NCBI GenBank assembly: GCA_024362935.1
Contig: JANCRA010000019.1
Location: 960,001 to 1,024,000, forward strand
Source: Setophaga petechia
Lineage: Eukaryota > Chordata > Aves > Passeriformes > Parulidae
Direction of reading: 5' to 3'
Length of the DNA: 64,000 nucleotides
In this document: in pieces, positions 39,912 to 55,349 of the stretch
How the letters are laid out: each line of letters starts with the position of its first letter
Position numbering within the stretch: position 1 is the first letter of the stretch
The notes under the pieces: model-generated
Databases searched by the model: none
What the model was told of the DNA's origin: nothing
The model's input: the letters and a program-made list of their open reading frames with translations, nothing else
Program-made: the position numbers and the translations under genes

Positions 39912-41048
39912 CTAAAACACAAAATGACAACATAAGTTTTAGACAAAACTAACATTACCATAGGACAGCAGGTGTTCCCAAAAATTGCACTCTGCTAAGC
40001 AACGGAGCCTATCACACTGTTTATTCTAGTTAGCATCACCCAAAATGACAGGAGCAAGCAAAGTTTGTGCCACAGGAATACAGCAGCAGGTTGCTTATAC
40101 TGAACTACTGTTTGACTTTCTTCAAAGACCATCAAGGTAAGGACAGGCTGACTACTTCCCACTCTAATAAATCAAACCACTTTAGACAGTTAATGCATGA
40201 TCACAGGTTTAACAATGCTTTTCAAACAGAGAAAAACGAGCCAGAGTGCATTTTATACTAAAACAGGGAAAGTCCTCAAAAGCATTTGAGAGCACTGAGC
40301 CAAGGTAGGTTTGTCGGCCAAATGGCCACAAGTGCCAAGGTTTTGTTTCAGCCAAGCCTGAGTATAAAACTGCTGCTGCAACTTCTGTGATCTCTATGGA
40401 AACCAAAGATGTCGAGGCCAACAGAGCCGAGTAAGGGCACTGGAGAAAGGGGGAGGGAAGCACCAAATGGGTTATTTCCATAAATGTTAAACACCCTGGC
40501 TGAGTATAGCAGCCATGGGCCCCCTCTCCCCTCACTGCTGCTAACGGCCCTTGAGCTGGGCACTTGCTCCCCCCTCACAACTGGACTGGGGCCAGGGTCC
40601 CTAAGCACCCGAAATGCCTGGTGGAGACCTGACCTCAGCCTGGTGAGCTGCTTAAAACAACTTAGACAAGGTTCTATTAAAGAAAAAAAGCCATCACAAA
40701 GATGTTTTCTGTGTAGAATTGCTGAAAAGTTTATTTTAACTAATTGCTCTCAAATATTGTGCATGCTCCTTCATTTTTCCAGATCATCATCCTTCCTTGC
40801 AGAGAAGTTTTACCATTCAGTTCCTCTCAAAATAAAGGACACAAACATAAGGAGCTGCTATTACTTTGAAACAGCACTTCCACAAATGATTTGCTAACAC
40901 TGGCAAAAACCTTTTGGCAAAATAAAAATATTTCAGAAAGAGCCTGTTTTTATGTTTTGGGGTTTTTTTCCCCTCACTTGGTACACTATTTTCTTCCACT
41001 GTCTAAAGAGTGGGGTATATGACAGATTACTTCTCATGGAAACAATTT

Positions 41049-41150
41049 ATAGAATCATGAAACATGTTGAGTTGGAACGGACACATCATGATCAGAGAGT
41101 CTAACTCCCGACCCTAAGCAGGACACCCCCAGAATTACACCATTTACAAA
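41049..41150 (-). mobile_element. CR1 LINE 3'-end fragment
   Basis: About 100 bp starting ATAGAATCATGAAACATG, with GTTGGAACGGACACATCATGATC and CTAACTCCCGACCCTAAGC. This matches the antisense of the 3' end of avian CR1 elements, whose sense strand ends in ATTCTATGATTCT-like repeats. The element is therefore on the minus strand, 5'-truncated and diverged. It carries no coding part. Confidence 0.7.
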
Positions 41151-43801
41151 CAGGAATTACAGGTATTGATACAAAAAATAAGCAAGGATAATTCCATGGG
41201 TAGTATTTAGCTTTCTTTCAAACTTTGGCCAGACAGTAAGACAGACATGAGAGGTTTAACGGTTTGCACATTTTCAAGCAGCAACAATGAGTCACGGAAT
41301 AGAAAGTTTTAAAAATAAGCTCCGTGGATCTTTATCTCCCACTGAAGATAACGATTTATGCTCAGGCCCTCTTTCACACAGAAACCCTTATAAGACACCC
41401 CAAATGTGAATTGCTACCTATGCATCCCACAATTCTTTAAAAAGGCAAGACTAGTATTAAGTCTAGAGAAATGCAGTATTTATGTTTAATAATGCACAAA
41501 TTTATACAGATACATGTATATGAATTCTGGCTTGGAAAATATACTTGCAAACTGACCTTCACTAGGCTTTAAACATCTTAAAGGTTTCCTTCATGACACC
41601 AATAAGAGTAGCAGTCATGAGGGAATCAAAGAATTGCTTTTACCACTTTCATCCAGGAAAAAATCATACTTTACTTACTGTAAAGCAATAAAATCTAAAG
41701 CAGTATTGAAGTAAATCTCACTGCCATATGATTCTATGTTATTGAAAGAGCAGGTGCTTCTGATTCATCTGGGTCTTAATACATTGATCCCAAGAAGCAA
41801 ATTTCATTAAGGAAAACTCCATTATTATTACACAGAGACTCAGCTTCCTTACAATCGTCTTACTTAATTCCAACAGAACCACCACACTAAAAACTTCCCC
41901 AGAAAGTGCCCCAAAAGACAGCAAATCAGTGTTTTTGTTTGGTTCCTTGTTTTTTTTCCCCTCTTCCCAGCACTCACATAAAGCAGATCAACTGCTGAGA
42001 GTGAAATTTCAGAAATCAACAAGCACACAACTTTCCAGGCATGGGGAAATTGGGGGAGGTGGTCTCTTTTTTACTGTGGTTTGAGAAGCAGCCAGGAATG
42101 AGCCGTGGAGCATGTGTCAGCAGCCTGCACAGAGACTTAGCAGCAACACATCTAAAAGCAAACTGGCAGCTTCAAGAAAGAACGCAGACCTCATCAGTTC
42201 ACATCTTTCCACTCCAACACAGGCCAAATAAAAGAGCACTTCACTGAATTAACCTCACGTGAGGCAGGAATGTCAGTGTGTAAATTTAAGTACCCTGCCT
42301 GACTTCTTCAGCACCTCCAGCAGTAAGGCAGATGTTTTAATGCTGAAGTGAATTCCACAGCAATAACGGAAGAAATAAGAGCAGCTGGATCTCATGAAAC
42401 AGCATCTTTTGAGATAACAAATGAAAGATTTCTTCTGCCTTAAGCTGAGTTTCCTTACCTAAGCAAATCTCCTCCTGTGCATGTTAGCACAGATAATGCA
42501 TTGTGCATGTTAATCTAAAATACCAGTAGATGAGGAATGCTATCAGAGGAACCACTTTTTTTTTTTAATGCCTACAACACTTATGCTCCCATAAAAAATA
42601 TGTCACATTATTTAAGAATTTAGAATTCTGCCTAGCATTTTATGACTTTTATTAGAGCTTTATCAAGAGAGAGAAGACTTATAGAAAAGAGTGGAAAGGC
42701 AGAAGTGGGCAGACCAGCTGGGGTACACGGACAACAAGGCACTCCCCGGCTCACTGTCAGAAGATGATTCAGTTTTGGCTCTCTAGACTCCCAGTCATTT
42801 TAATTTAATTGACTTCCACAAAATGACTCAGGAAATGGAGGAAGCAAAGCTTGGGAAGGAAACCATTTTATTTCATATTAGTCTAATTTAATATTTGAAT
42901 GATTTAACGTTAATCATTAATATCCAACATGTTCAAGAAATGTTTATATATACCCTTCTGGGTGTCAGCAGAGTGATCCATCAGGAAAACTGATGGTGAA
43001 TGACAAGGCTTTTCCAACTGTAAATGTGAGGGTCTAAGCTCCACAGGCAGCTGGTTTCTTCCGAGTTAAATCCCTCCAGTATAGCTAGTCACCAAGTGAT
43101 AAAACCTCAAGAATTATCGCTATGTCCTTCTGAAAGTTCATCTGTCAAAGATGACCAGGGGATTTTAAAAACAAGGGCAAAGCTGCCCATCATTCTTTTA
43201 ATTTAACAGGGCCATACTGTAAAGTTCAGGGTTTTCCTTTGCTCAAATCCCTTCTCTTCAAAACCAACTTAAATAGAATGAATGTTAATAAAACCTCAAA
43301 AATTAATTGCAATATCTAACAGTCTGTTTAGCTTTTCAAATCATCTGATTGCCCCTTTCAAACTGAAATGCATCAGAATATTAATAGTAAACACAGAACT
43401 TCAGAAAGCATTTTTATTCTCCATTTTAAATAACTATAAACAAGCAGCTAAAAGATGAACAGCAAACCCAGTACTTCGGATTTAATGAGCTAAAATGAGG
43501 TTAGTAATACAGAAGTTGAAACAAAATGTATTCAAAAGAGGTTTGTTAGGATTTTATAGCTTGTTTATAAAATAATGCTTATCTCTTGTGAAGTTTTCAA
43601 GTGGTTTAAAAGCACAGTTAGTGTGACAGATTTGGAGATGGGAGGGAAATATTTTTATTCCCAACCTCACAGATGGATGAATCAGAGCAGAGGATCTGGC
43701 ACGCTCCTTCTCCAGTGGTGGGCATAGTGAACAACTGTCTAGACAGGATGCACCTTGCTCAGCACGTAGCAGTGAATTACTGACAGATTATTTCTTTTTG
43801 C

Positions 43802-43816
43802 TATTATTATTATTGC
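43802..43816. repeat. Short (ATT)n microsatellite
   Basis: About five tandem ATT units in intron 7. Minor. Confidence 0.7.
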
Positions 43817-44065
43817 ATTGCTCTGCTTTAGTGTATATCTGTTAGATGTATCTGCTTCTTAAGAGCAAACAGGCTTATTAGATAAGACCCTTTCTATGAC
43901 CCCAGAGAGCCAAGAGCAACTACATGTATGGAAGAAAGAGGTCCAATTTTCACCCCTAACATAATTTTCTCTCCTCTGATCCTTTGTACTCTTAGACTAG
44001 GAGAACAACTAGTGTCAACAGGGTGAAGAAAGGGAGTAAGTTAAGACTGGGGACGGGGAGAAATA

Positions 44066-44720
44066 AATCACAGCATCATGAAATTGTACAGACTAGAAGT
44101 GACCTTAAAGATCATCTAGCTGCAGACACCCAGCCCCGGGTAGGGACACTTCCAACTACACCAGGTTGCTCAGAATGCCATCCAACCTGGCCTTGAACAC
44201 TTCCAGGGATGGGGCATACACAACTTACTACCCTCACAGTAAAGAATTTCTTCCTTTTATCTGATCTAAATGCACCTGCTTTCAGTTTATAGTCATCTCC
44301 CCTCATCCTATCTCTATATGCCCTTATTAAAAACCCCTCTCCCAGGCCCTCCTCTAGGTCCCATTTAGGTACTGGAAGGCAGCAATAAGGTCTTCCCAGA
44401 GCCTTCTCTTCTCCAGGCTAAATAGCCCTAGCTTTCTCAGCCTATCTTCATAGGAGAGGTGCTCCAACCTTCTGATAATCTTCACATCCCTCCTCTGGAC
44501 TTGCTCCAGGCAGGTTCACTTATTTTCTGTGCTGAGAACCCCAGATCTGGATGCAGCACTCCAGGTGGGGTCTCAGAGGAGCAGAACAGAGGAGGAGAAT
44601 TATCTCTCTTGGCCTGCTGGCCATGCTGCTTCTGATGCAGCCCTGGATATGACTGCCTGCAGGTGCACATTGTCAGCTCATGTCCAGCTCCTCACTCACC
44701 CTCCCACCCACCCAGCACCC
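44066..44720 (-). mobile_element. CR1 LINE, 5'-truncated, with remnant of reverse-transcriptase ORF end
   Basis: A 655-bp CR1 copy in antisense to the plus strand. Diagnostic phrases on the plus strand are GACCTTAAAGATCATCTAG, CATCCAACCTGGCCTTGAA, AGTAAAGAATTTCTTCC and TCTCCAGGCTAAATAGCCC. On the minus strand, 44306-44112 contains RGDDYKLKAG and RKKFFTVRVV, the usual C-terminal end of CR1 ORF2. The copy is decayed and 5'-truncated, the standard CR1 state, and cannot be mobile. It lies in the CDH2 sense orientation. Subfamily was not assigned. Confidence 0.9.
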
Positions 44721-44782
44721 TGAGCCATAATGTTTACAATATTAAGTGCAATTCAGCCCACAGGATTAAAAACCTGCCTTAC

Positions 44783-44955
44783 CTCTCTGTCAAGCCCAGC
44801 TGCTACAGTGATAATGTCACCAGTTTCATTGTTGATTGTAAACATGTTTGGAGAGGGGCTGCTCGGGGCCTGGGACAAGATTCTGTATCTCAGCATCCCA
44901 TTCTGGGCATTGGGATCATCAGCATCGATGGCAGTAACAGTCATCACGTAGGTCC
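44783..44955 (-). CDS. CDH2: CDH2 exon 7: EC2
   Basis: 173 nt. The first two bases complete Gly split with exon 6. It encodes [63 protein letters not shown] and LDRE are Ca2+-coordinating cadherin motifs, and NET is a glycosylation sequon. The acceptor is CTGCTAG; the donor is GAG followed by GTAAGG. The donor lies about 60 bp from a CR1 insertion. Confidence 0.98.
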
Positions 44956-48763
<3,808 letters not shown>

Positions 48764-48910
48764 CCTAACTAATTCCTGAGGAAAAGGTCCTTTGGAATTT
48801 TCTGGTAGGTTGATTGGAGGAATAACCCAGTCTCTCTTCTGCCTCTTCAGAGGGCTGCTGTGCTTGTATTGTTGCCATGGAAATATGATTTCTTCAATTT
48901 TCCTTTGGTC
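48764..48910 (-). CDS. CDH2: CDH2 exon 4: prodomain end, furin site, mature N-terminus
   Basis: 147 nt encoding exactly 49 residues: [19 protein letters not shown], then LKRQKR, then [27 protein letters not shown] (48833-48844) is the furin-type cleavage site that releases the adhesive mature protein. The next residues, Asp-Trp (48827-48832), are D1 and W2 of the strand-exchange dimer. With a human-length 57-residue upstream part, cleavage falls after residue 159. The acceptor is GGGATAG; the donor is AGG followed by GTAAGG. Confidence 0.98.
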
Positions 48911-50736
48911 CTATCCCAGGTACAAGATAAAATTAAGCACATGTTAGAAGGAGAATTACTAGCAGACATTATAAAGTAACTCAGGTACAATTACATAATT
49001 GACTGAAAGACTGTCCTTTCTCTGTGTCCATCGAGCTGTTTTATTTGCACTCACAGTGCAGTTTGAAAACAACCAATATAATTTACAATTTCACTGCCAA
49101 ATTTTAAGAAACCTTTTTTTTCCCTTATTTAACTAGGAAGAGAAAGGGAATTATAAACCATTTATAACATGGCACTAACTGTGTAAACTATCTGGCACTT
49201 TCTGAGAAGTAGTTCATATTTTGCAGAATTTAATAGTATGCCTTTATGTATTTCTCATTAGCTAGAGCTTCAGTTCAGGTAATGTGCTACTGTACTCTAA
49301 ATTTAGATCTGGGTGTGCTATAATGTAATTTGAGTTCCAAGAGAAGTTTAATACATACTGGTAAGGAATGTCTCAAATATTTATGACCCTATTAAATCCC
49401 ATAGAATTAATGCTGTAATTATTTTAAACCTATGTCAGCCATGATGGATGCAGTAGATGACCCACTTTACACACTGGGCATTAATCTCTGCTGGGTGTCA
49501 ACATTCTCTTCCTATTCCCTTCTGTATCTTCAGTCATTTAATCCTTTGGATGACAGCACACACAGCTAGCTTGCTTAAGGTTGGAAACAGGGTGACAAAA
49601 ACATCTTCCAAATCTTTTAAAAGAAGAACTTTATTTTAATCTAGGCAACTACATTGCAGAGTATGAACAGACACCCAAATGAAGGCCAGATTCTACCCCT
49701 CTACATTCTGTTGATGGTAAGGACACCTGAATAGTGCCTTTGGAATAAACAGGGCATGCACTGGCACATCTAAGCATCTGCTCTTTTACAGGGCTTCCAC
49801 GAACAAAATGACAGTATTTCCATTGTTAAAATCACGCCTTAGCAAATTTAACACAATCACCAAGTAAGCAAACAAATGAGGATTACACAGCAGTGGTCTC
49901 CAGTGTGTTCTCAGGAAAAATGTATTGCATAACCACATTACCTACTTTTAACGTGATGCTTAAATGTTAAATGTGTACCTACTATAGGTATGTTAATCTA
50001 TGAATAAATTTTGTTCTCTATCTGTAAACTGAACACTTCTCCTTCAAGGAGAAGGCAAGAAACAGCAGGCAACAGGTAATATGACAGAAAAAGGTAAACA
50101 ACCTAATATGCTTTTCTAAAGAAAATACATTGCTAATTGCACATTGCTATGTCTGATTTTTGTTACAGTACATGGTTTATCCTATGGCAGCTCCCAGCAG
50201 AGGGAGACTATCTTCCTTACCAAGTAGTTCTGGAGTCATGAATAATTTACAGTCTCCAATTTGATTATGACGGGACAAGACAAAGCCAATATTCCCTGCC
50301 AGAAGTGCTTTCCTACTTACTGCTGTAAATCTACAGTTCCTATCTAATAAATGTGACTGATGCATTCTATCACAGATTTGTTTATTTTGCGGTTATATTT
50401 AACTGCTTGAATAAATAGTATAATACTTTCAGGCAATTTAAAATAAAGAAATGGCTGTATGAGACTTAAATTCAGGTATAAATCTCAAGCTATACAAACA
50501 AAAAGCTCAAACACAAAGAATCCTATATAGTTATATAGGCATGTCTTTTCATGCCTTAGCAAAGCTACAGAATAAAAGATGATCAAAGTTCCTCCTAAAG
50601 CTCCAGCTTTGCATGCACTAGGTGTCCATTAATAAGCCGGTTCACGGAGAGGTGCATGACGGGAAAATTAAACCCCTATTTTTATGCCTCTTTGTGGAGA
50701 TACATTTATACAAGCTGCATTAAACTCCTGTTTTAC
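48911..50736 (-). other. CDH2: CDH2 intron 3
   Basis: A 1.8-kb intron with donor GTAAAA and acceptor GATAG. No gene or repeat was recognised. Confidence 0.9.
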
Positions 50737-50963
50737 CTTTTCTGAAGCTCCTGTGAAGGCTGGTTCAGGGGTTAGCTTCACCCTCATTTGCCATTCTTGC
50801 TGGGTTTCCTTGTCTTGAGCAGACACGACAAACTCTGTGGGCTCCGCTGAAAGCTGAAAGCTTCGCTCTGCATAGACCACACCATCCTCACCTACTCTGA
50901 AATCTTCTGGCTCACTGCTACCAAAGTGTATCTTTTTGTTTCCATCACAGCTTCGAAACCTCA
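50737..50963 (-). CDS. CDH2: CDH2 exon 3: prodomain
   Basis: 227 nt, the most 5' exon found. The acceptor TTTACAG is followed by TG, which completes a Val codon begun in exon 2 (outside the window). It encodes VRFRSCDGNKKIHFGSSEP, then FRVGEDGVVYAERSFQLS, then SAQDKETQQEWQMRVKL to GASEK. This is the cadherin prodomain (Pfam-type Cadherin_pro), which blocks adhesion until cleaved by furin. The donor is AAG followed by GTAAAA, phase 0. The prodomain is the least conserved part of the protein, so differences here are expected. Confidence 0.97.
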
Positions 50964-51602
50964 CTGTAAAACAGACATAAAATCGCAAACAAAACAAAAT
51001 TGAAAAAGCGGCCCATTTGAATTTACTGTGACATCAACGCACTAAGAACAAACTGAAAAGCAGAGATGCTTAACTTGCTGCTGCTATTATCACATGCAGT
51101 TACAAGTTAGGACTTGTACTTTACCAGTCAGTCCCTGCCACATAACAATGATATTCTTCTGTGGACTGCTAGGTTGAGATTTTAACCCTAGACAGGAACA
51201 GCCTCCTGCCTACAAATTTACCCCACCACCAGAAGGAAAACCAACTCCTTCCATGTCCTATGGTACACTTTAGTCAGTTGCTAGTTGGGTTTGCATCTCA
51301 AGCTTCGCAAAGTTCCAGTCAAGCTGAGTCATTAAAAATGCTCAAAAAATTTCATTACACTGCAATCATAACTGCAAACACAACTGTGTTTCCAGCACGT
51401 TCCTCTGCTAGTGGGGGCAAGGCAGAAACCCTGAAATATGTTAAAAATATTAAATTCTGTGCCCACATTAGCCTGTGATTCAGCTGTGCCACCTCAGGAA
51501 GATTTCTTATGAGCTCTGGGACTGAGTTTCCTTGTCCTTCATTGACAAGATGGAGGAGGCAGTAAATGCCTCACAAAGAAAACCTAAGTTAACGACCTTG
51601 AG

Positions 51603-51668
51603 TTTTTCTTTTGGTTTGGGTTTTTGTGTTTGTTTGTTTGGGGTTTTGGATTGTTTTTGTTTCTTTTC
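51603..51668. repeat. T/G-rich low-complexity tract
   Basis: Irregular GTTT and TTTGG units on the plus strand. Simple-sequence DNA with no reading frame of note. Confidence 0.75.
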
Positions 51669-53341
51669 AAGCTATGTTCTTTACCACGCATGTCCCTTTA
51701 TCTACTTAAGAATTACCTATTCTTGTTTAACTCCCTTCTCCTTCCTTCCTTTTGTTGTGTCTGAAAGACACACACTGGAACAAGAAGTCAGTAAAACCGA
51801 ATGTAGAGATAATGATGTGTTGTCCACAAAACAGAACGGGTAACAGGTTACTGCCATATTTACCCAATTCTTTTCACCACCAGTTATCTTCTGGATTACT
51901 GCAAATAATAGTAAGTAAAAAAATGAAACTGTGATTTTATAACCAATGATCACTCTTTAATGTTTCCAAAGCATTATGAAATATTTTGATTGTATGGGCA
52001 ACTGAAGTGCAAAATACCATTATGAAGGTTGTGCTGAAATCCACGTAGTGAAGATGAAGATGAAATGAGGCTTTATGCCTCATTTAAGTTATTGCACTTT
52101 TTATATTGTGCTAAACCATGCAAAAACTATTTAGCTTCAAAACCTAAAGGTCCCTCTCAAGAAAAATCACTACTAAATGTCATGCATCATATGCTTTCTT
52201 CTGTAATGCACTGTTTTCAGGAAGGTACTAAGAAGAATCATACTTTTTTTTCCTGTATTTGAACTTTAAGGACCAGGCTGATGTTCAGATGACAGACTAA
52301 ATTTCTTTCCTTATTGCACCCTTTCAGTTATCCAGAATCCCTCATTTGCCCTCTCCTGACAGAAAAGCTTGTATTTTAAAAGAGCCCATCAGATAAAAAA
52401 AGGAGACAAAGCACAGCACTACTCTAAATAAATGATACAGCATCAACCTTCTTAATTGTAATCTTGCTGAACTGGGCAGGGATACTGCTCTTTCCAGACA
52501 GATCCCAGAGTTTGAAGGTCTTTTCCTGTCAAAGGCCAGCCTCCCCTTGGGGAGAAGAGCATGCTATGTCCACAAAGCACTGAGCCCTGAAAGAACAAAT
52601 CTCCCTGGCCACAAGGCTGAAGCCTCACCAGCAGGGCTGCTCCTGTGATCCTCCTTGGAGAGGCTGCCTCTGGTCTTCCTCATAAGCGAAGAGAGTGGTT
52701 TGCTAAAACTCTAGCAAATACTCAGCCTCTCATGTAAGCTTTCATATATTTAAGAAATTCCTATGGATCCTCAAGTCCATCCTACCTGCTTTATCAGGTA
52801 CAATGACTTTCTTCCCTACAATCTACAGGCTACAGGTCCGCAGAATTTGGAGATGTCAGATTCTCTTGTTTTTCTGGGTAATACGGGGAGGAGAAAATTG
52901 GCAGGTGAAAGTTCCAATACCCAGATGTTAACAATCCCATTGACCCCCTGTTTTTTTCACATGGGCCTTGCAGCTTGAGTCAGCTCACTGCAACACGAGG
53001 TTGAAATGCTAGAGCCAAATGAGAACATGTGTGACTCTAAGCCAAGAATATAAAGCTACTACTTAAAGCAACTACTTCAGTATGTAGAAATTATCACAGT
53101 CCTAATTCTCTCATTCTTGCTCAGCACAGAAATAAAAAGATGTCCAAGAACAGTTTACTCCGAAGTCACTACATTTAACAATAAAAGAATTTAGTGACTA
53201 ATTAGTGGACTATTAAATGGTGCTATTTGTACTTGGTTACAGAGGCACAGACGACTCAGACCTCAAGCATGGAGGAAGCTGGGCATCCTTAAAATGCCAC
53301 CACTGTTCCCAAACAAACCTCTCAGAAACAGCTCACATAAG

Positions 53342-53360
53342 AAAAAAAAAAAAAAAAAAA
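53342..53360. repeat. Poly(A) tract, 19 nt
   Basis: Uninterrupted A run followed by CAAACCAAAAAAAC. No element body was recognised. Confidence 0.85.
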
Positions 53361-55297
53361 CAAACCAAAAAAACACCAGTCAGCAACATAACCCATAGCT
53401 CTGGGTCTCTGCTAACCTCTCATCTCATCTCAGCTACAACTGCTCTCAAAATCTGCTTTTCAAAAATGTGTCTTGACCAAAAGGACAAACAGTTCTAGAG
53501 CCAGCTCTACCTCTACTTTACTTCTGAAAAGTACAAGAGGGGAAAGAGAATGAAGATTAATCTAAACTTTGATCATTACTGTTTCTCAAAAAGGTGAAAG
53601 CTAAAATGAATATTTGCCATTATGGTCTGAGAGACCAACATATCACAACAATATTTTATAAAAATATTTCCTAACTATTGCACAGTAACAGAATATATTC
53701 CTATTTTAGATATTCAAATTCATAAAGAAGAAGATTTCTTTTCCCCCATCTCCTTACATGCAGACTCCAGCAGCACAAAAATAAAACAAAAAAACCACCC
53801 TGCTAGCCACTTCATTGATATTCTTCCCCCAGGCGACTGTATTATGAAATTCAATGAAAATCCCTTCCTCTGACAGTATCCTGGTAAAAACATATAAAAT
53901 TGTCAATGTGAGAATTATTCTCCCTTTGCAAGGAGCACACATTAACGAATTATAGTCAAGTATAACCATCTATAATTAAATTCCCTTGACAGAGTACAGG
54001 TTGTGCAGTAGCTACTCTCCCCCCAAACACATGGCTATCAGTCTTGTAAACTCGATTTAGATCACTTTGCTTCATTTTTCAGTGTTCAACTAGTATGAAC
54101 AAAGAGTGATTTCTGACAGTAGGTTTTCAGGCAAAGACTTTTCTTTTTTTGCAAAAATGCTACAGGAAATATTTTTTTTTGTTTTACTGTGAATAATGAC
54201 TGCTTATGCAACCATGTTCTTTTCTAAAAACCACAGGAAAGGGAGGCATACTTTCCACAAGTTACTTTATGTTGACAGATCAATCACAAGATTTTTTTTC
54301 CACTTAAAAAAAGATTAACTAGATATCATCTGCAGAATCTTAGTTACTTAATATGCAATGGAAAGAGTAATCAAGTATCTGATTTTACTGCTTTTTCACT
54401 CTGCAAAAATTATCAGATAAGAGTAACATAATCTGTAAAAATAACTCATGGATTTTTTAGTATCCTGTGCATCTTCTGAAAGTATTTGCTTTTTAGAAGT
54501 ATATTATTTGAAAGCCTTGGGAAGTATTCAATCAAACTAAAAGATAACTGTTTCAATTTTAGAGAATACTTTTGGTCATATAAAAGCAGTAATATGCAAC
54601 ATGGGAGTAAATGCACTCCCTGTAAGTTCACAGGCTCAAAATAGGGCTGCGCACAAGGGTTTATAAATGTAGGGTCTTTAAACAGAAGAAGAATTGTATT
54701 TAGTATTAGCTTATAACTATTATTAAATATTATACCCTAAGACAAAAGACCATTAATTTCCTAATTTGAGTATTTTCTTGTCTTAAAAACAAGGCAAGTA
54801 CACTCTATTTAAAGTAAAGAATAGAAGAGGACCTCTGAGACTACAACATTGTAAAATGAAAGTCTACAGCTCCATGATATTAAAGGAAGCTTTCAGTTTA
54901 ACACTCTTGCATGGAAGTAATTACAACATGTGCATACATGTGTAGTGTACAAAACGTTAAGAACTAGACATGCAAATTCATTTAAAGTGCACTAGAGATC
55001 ACCACCACTCAGGTCTAATGAGATGAATGATTCATAGTATCTATAAAATACAGTTACTCATATTGGTTTGCACTCTTTGCCAACGTGCTTCTGCTCTTTT
55101 GTCCTAGGAAAATAATATCAGAATTACTTGATCCAAACAAGGGCTAAGCAAAATAATTGCTGTTAATAATATAGCCCACTGTACAATATTTCATGAACAT
55201 ATATATTCATGTGCAACATAGAATATTAACACAGAATTTTCATTACTCGTTTTGATCCTGAGACTGAGTTTGTCATCTGGATTTTCTGCACTTAGAA

Positions 55298-55349
55298 AAT
55301 AATTCAATTCACATCTAGATAACACTAGCTAGATGTGAATTGAATTATT
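55298..55349. repeat. Perfect 21-bp inverted repeat with 10-nt spacer
   Basis: The arm at 55298-55318 (AATAATTCAATTCACATCTA plus G) is exactly complementary to the arm at 55329-55349. The spacer is ATAACACTAG. Pairing stops at both ends (A/A outside, A/G inside). Either strand would fold into a 52-nt hairpin with no mismatch. It does not match a tRNA, snoRNA or microRNA I recognise, and it is short for a pre-microRNA. Origin is unknown; a small transposon remnant or a replication-generated palindrome are options. Confidence 0.95.

Larger units (their letters stand above)
39912..44782 (-). other. CDH2: CDH2 intron 7
   Basis: A 4.9-kb intron with donor GTAAGG and acceptor TTTTAG. It holds two CR1 fragments (41049-41150 and 44066-44720), both on the gene's own strand. 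The larger one ends about 60 bp from the donor. An ATT microsatellite lies at about 43802-43816. The rest is AT-rich with no gene recognised. Confidence 0.9.

Noticed and set aside
42978..42996. Hairpin CCATCAG-GAAAA-CTGATGG
   Set aside because: A 7-bp stem in intron 7 with no other support; expected by chance.
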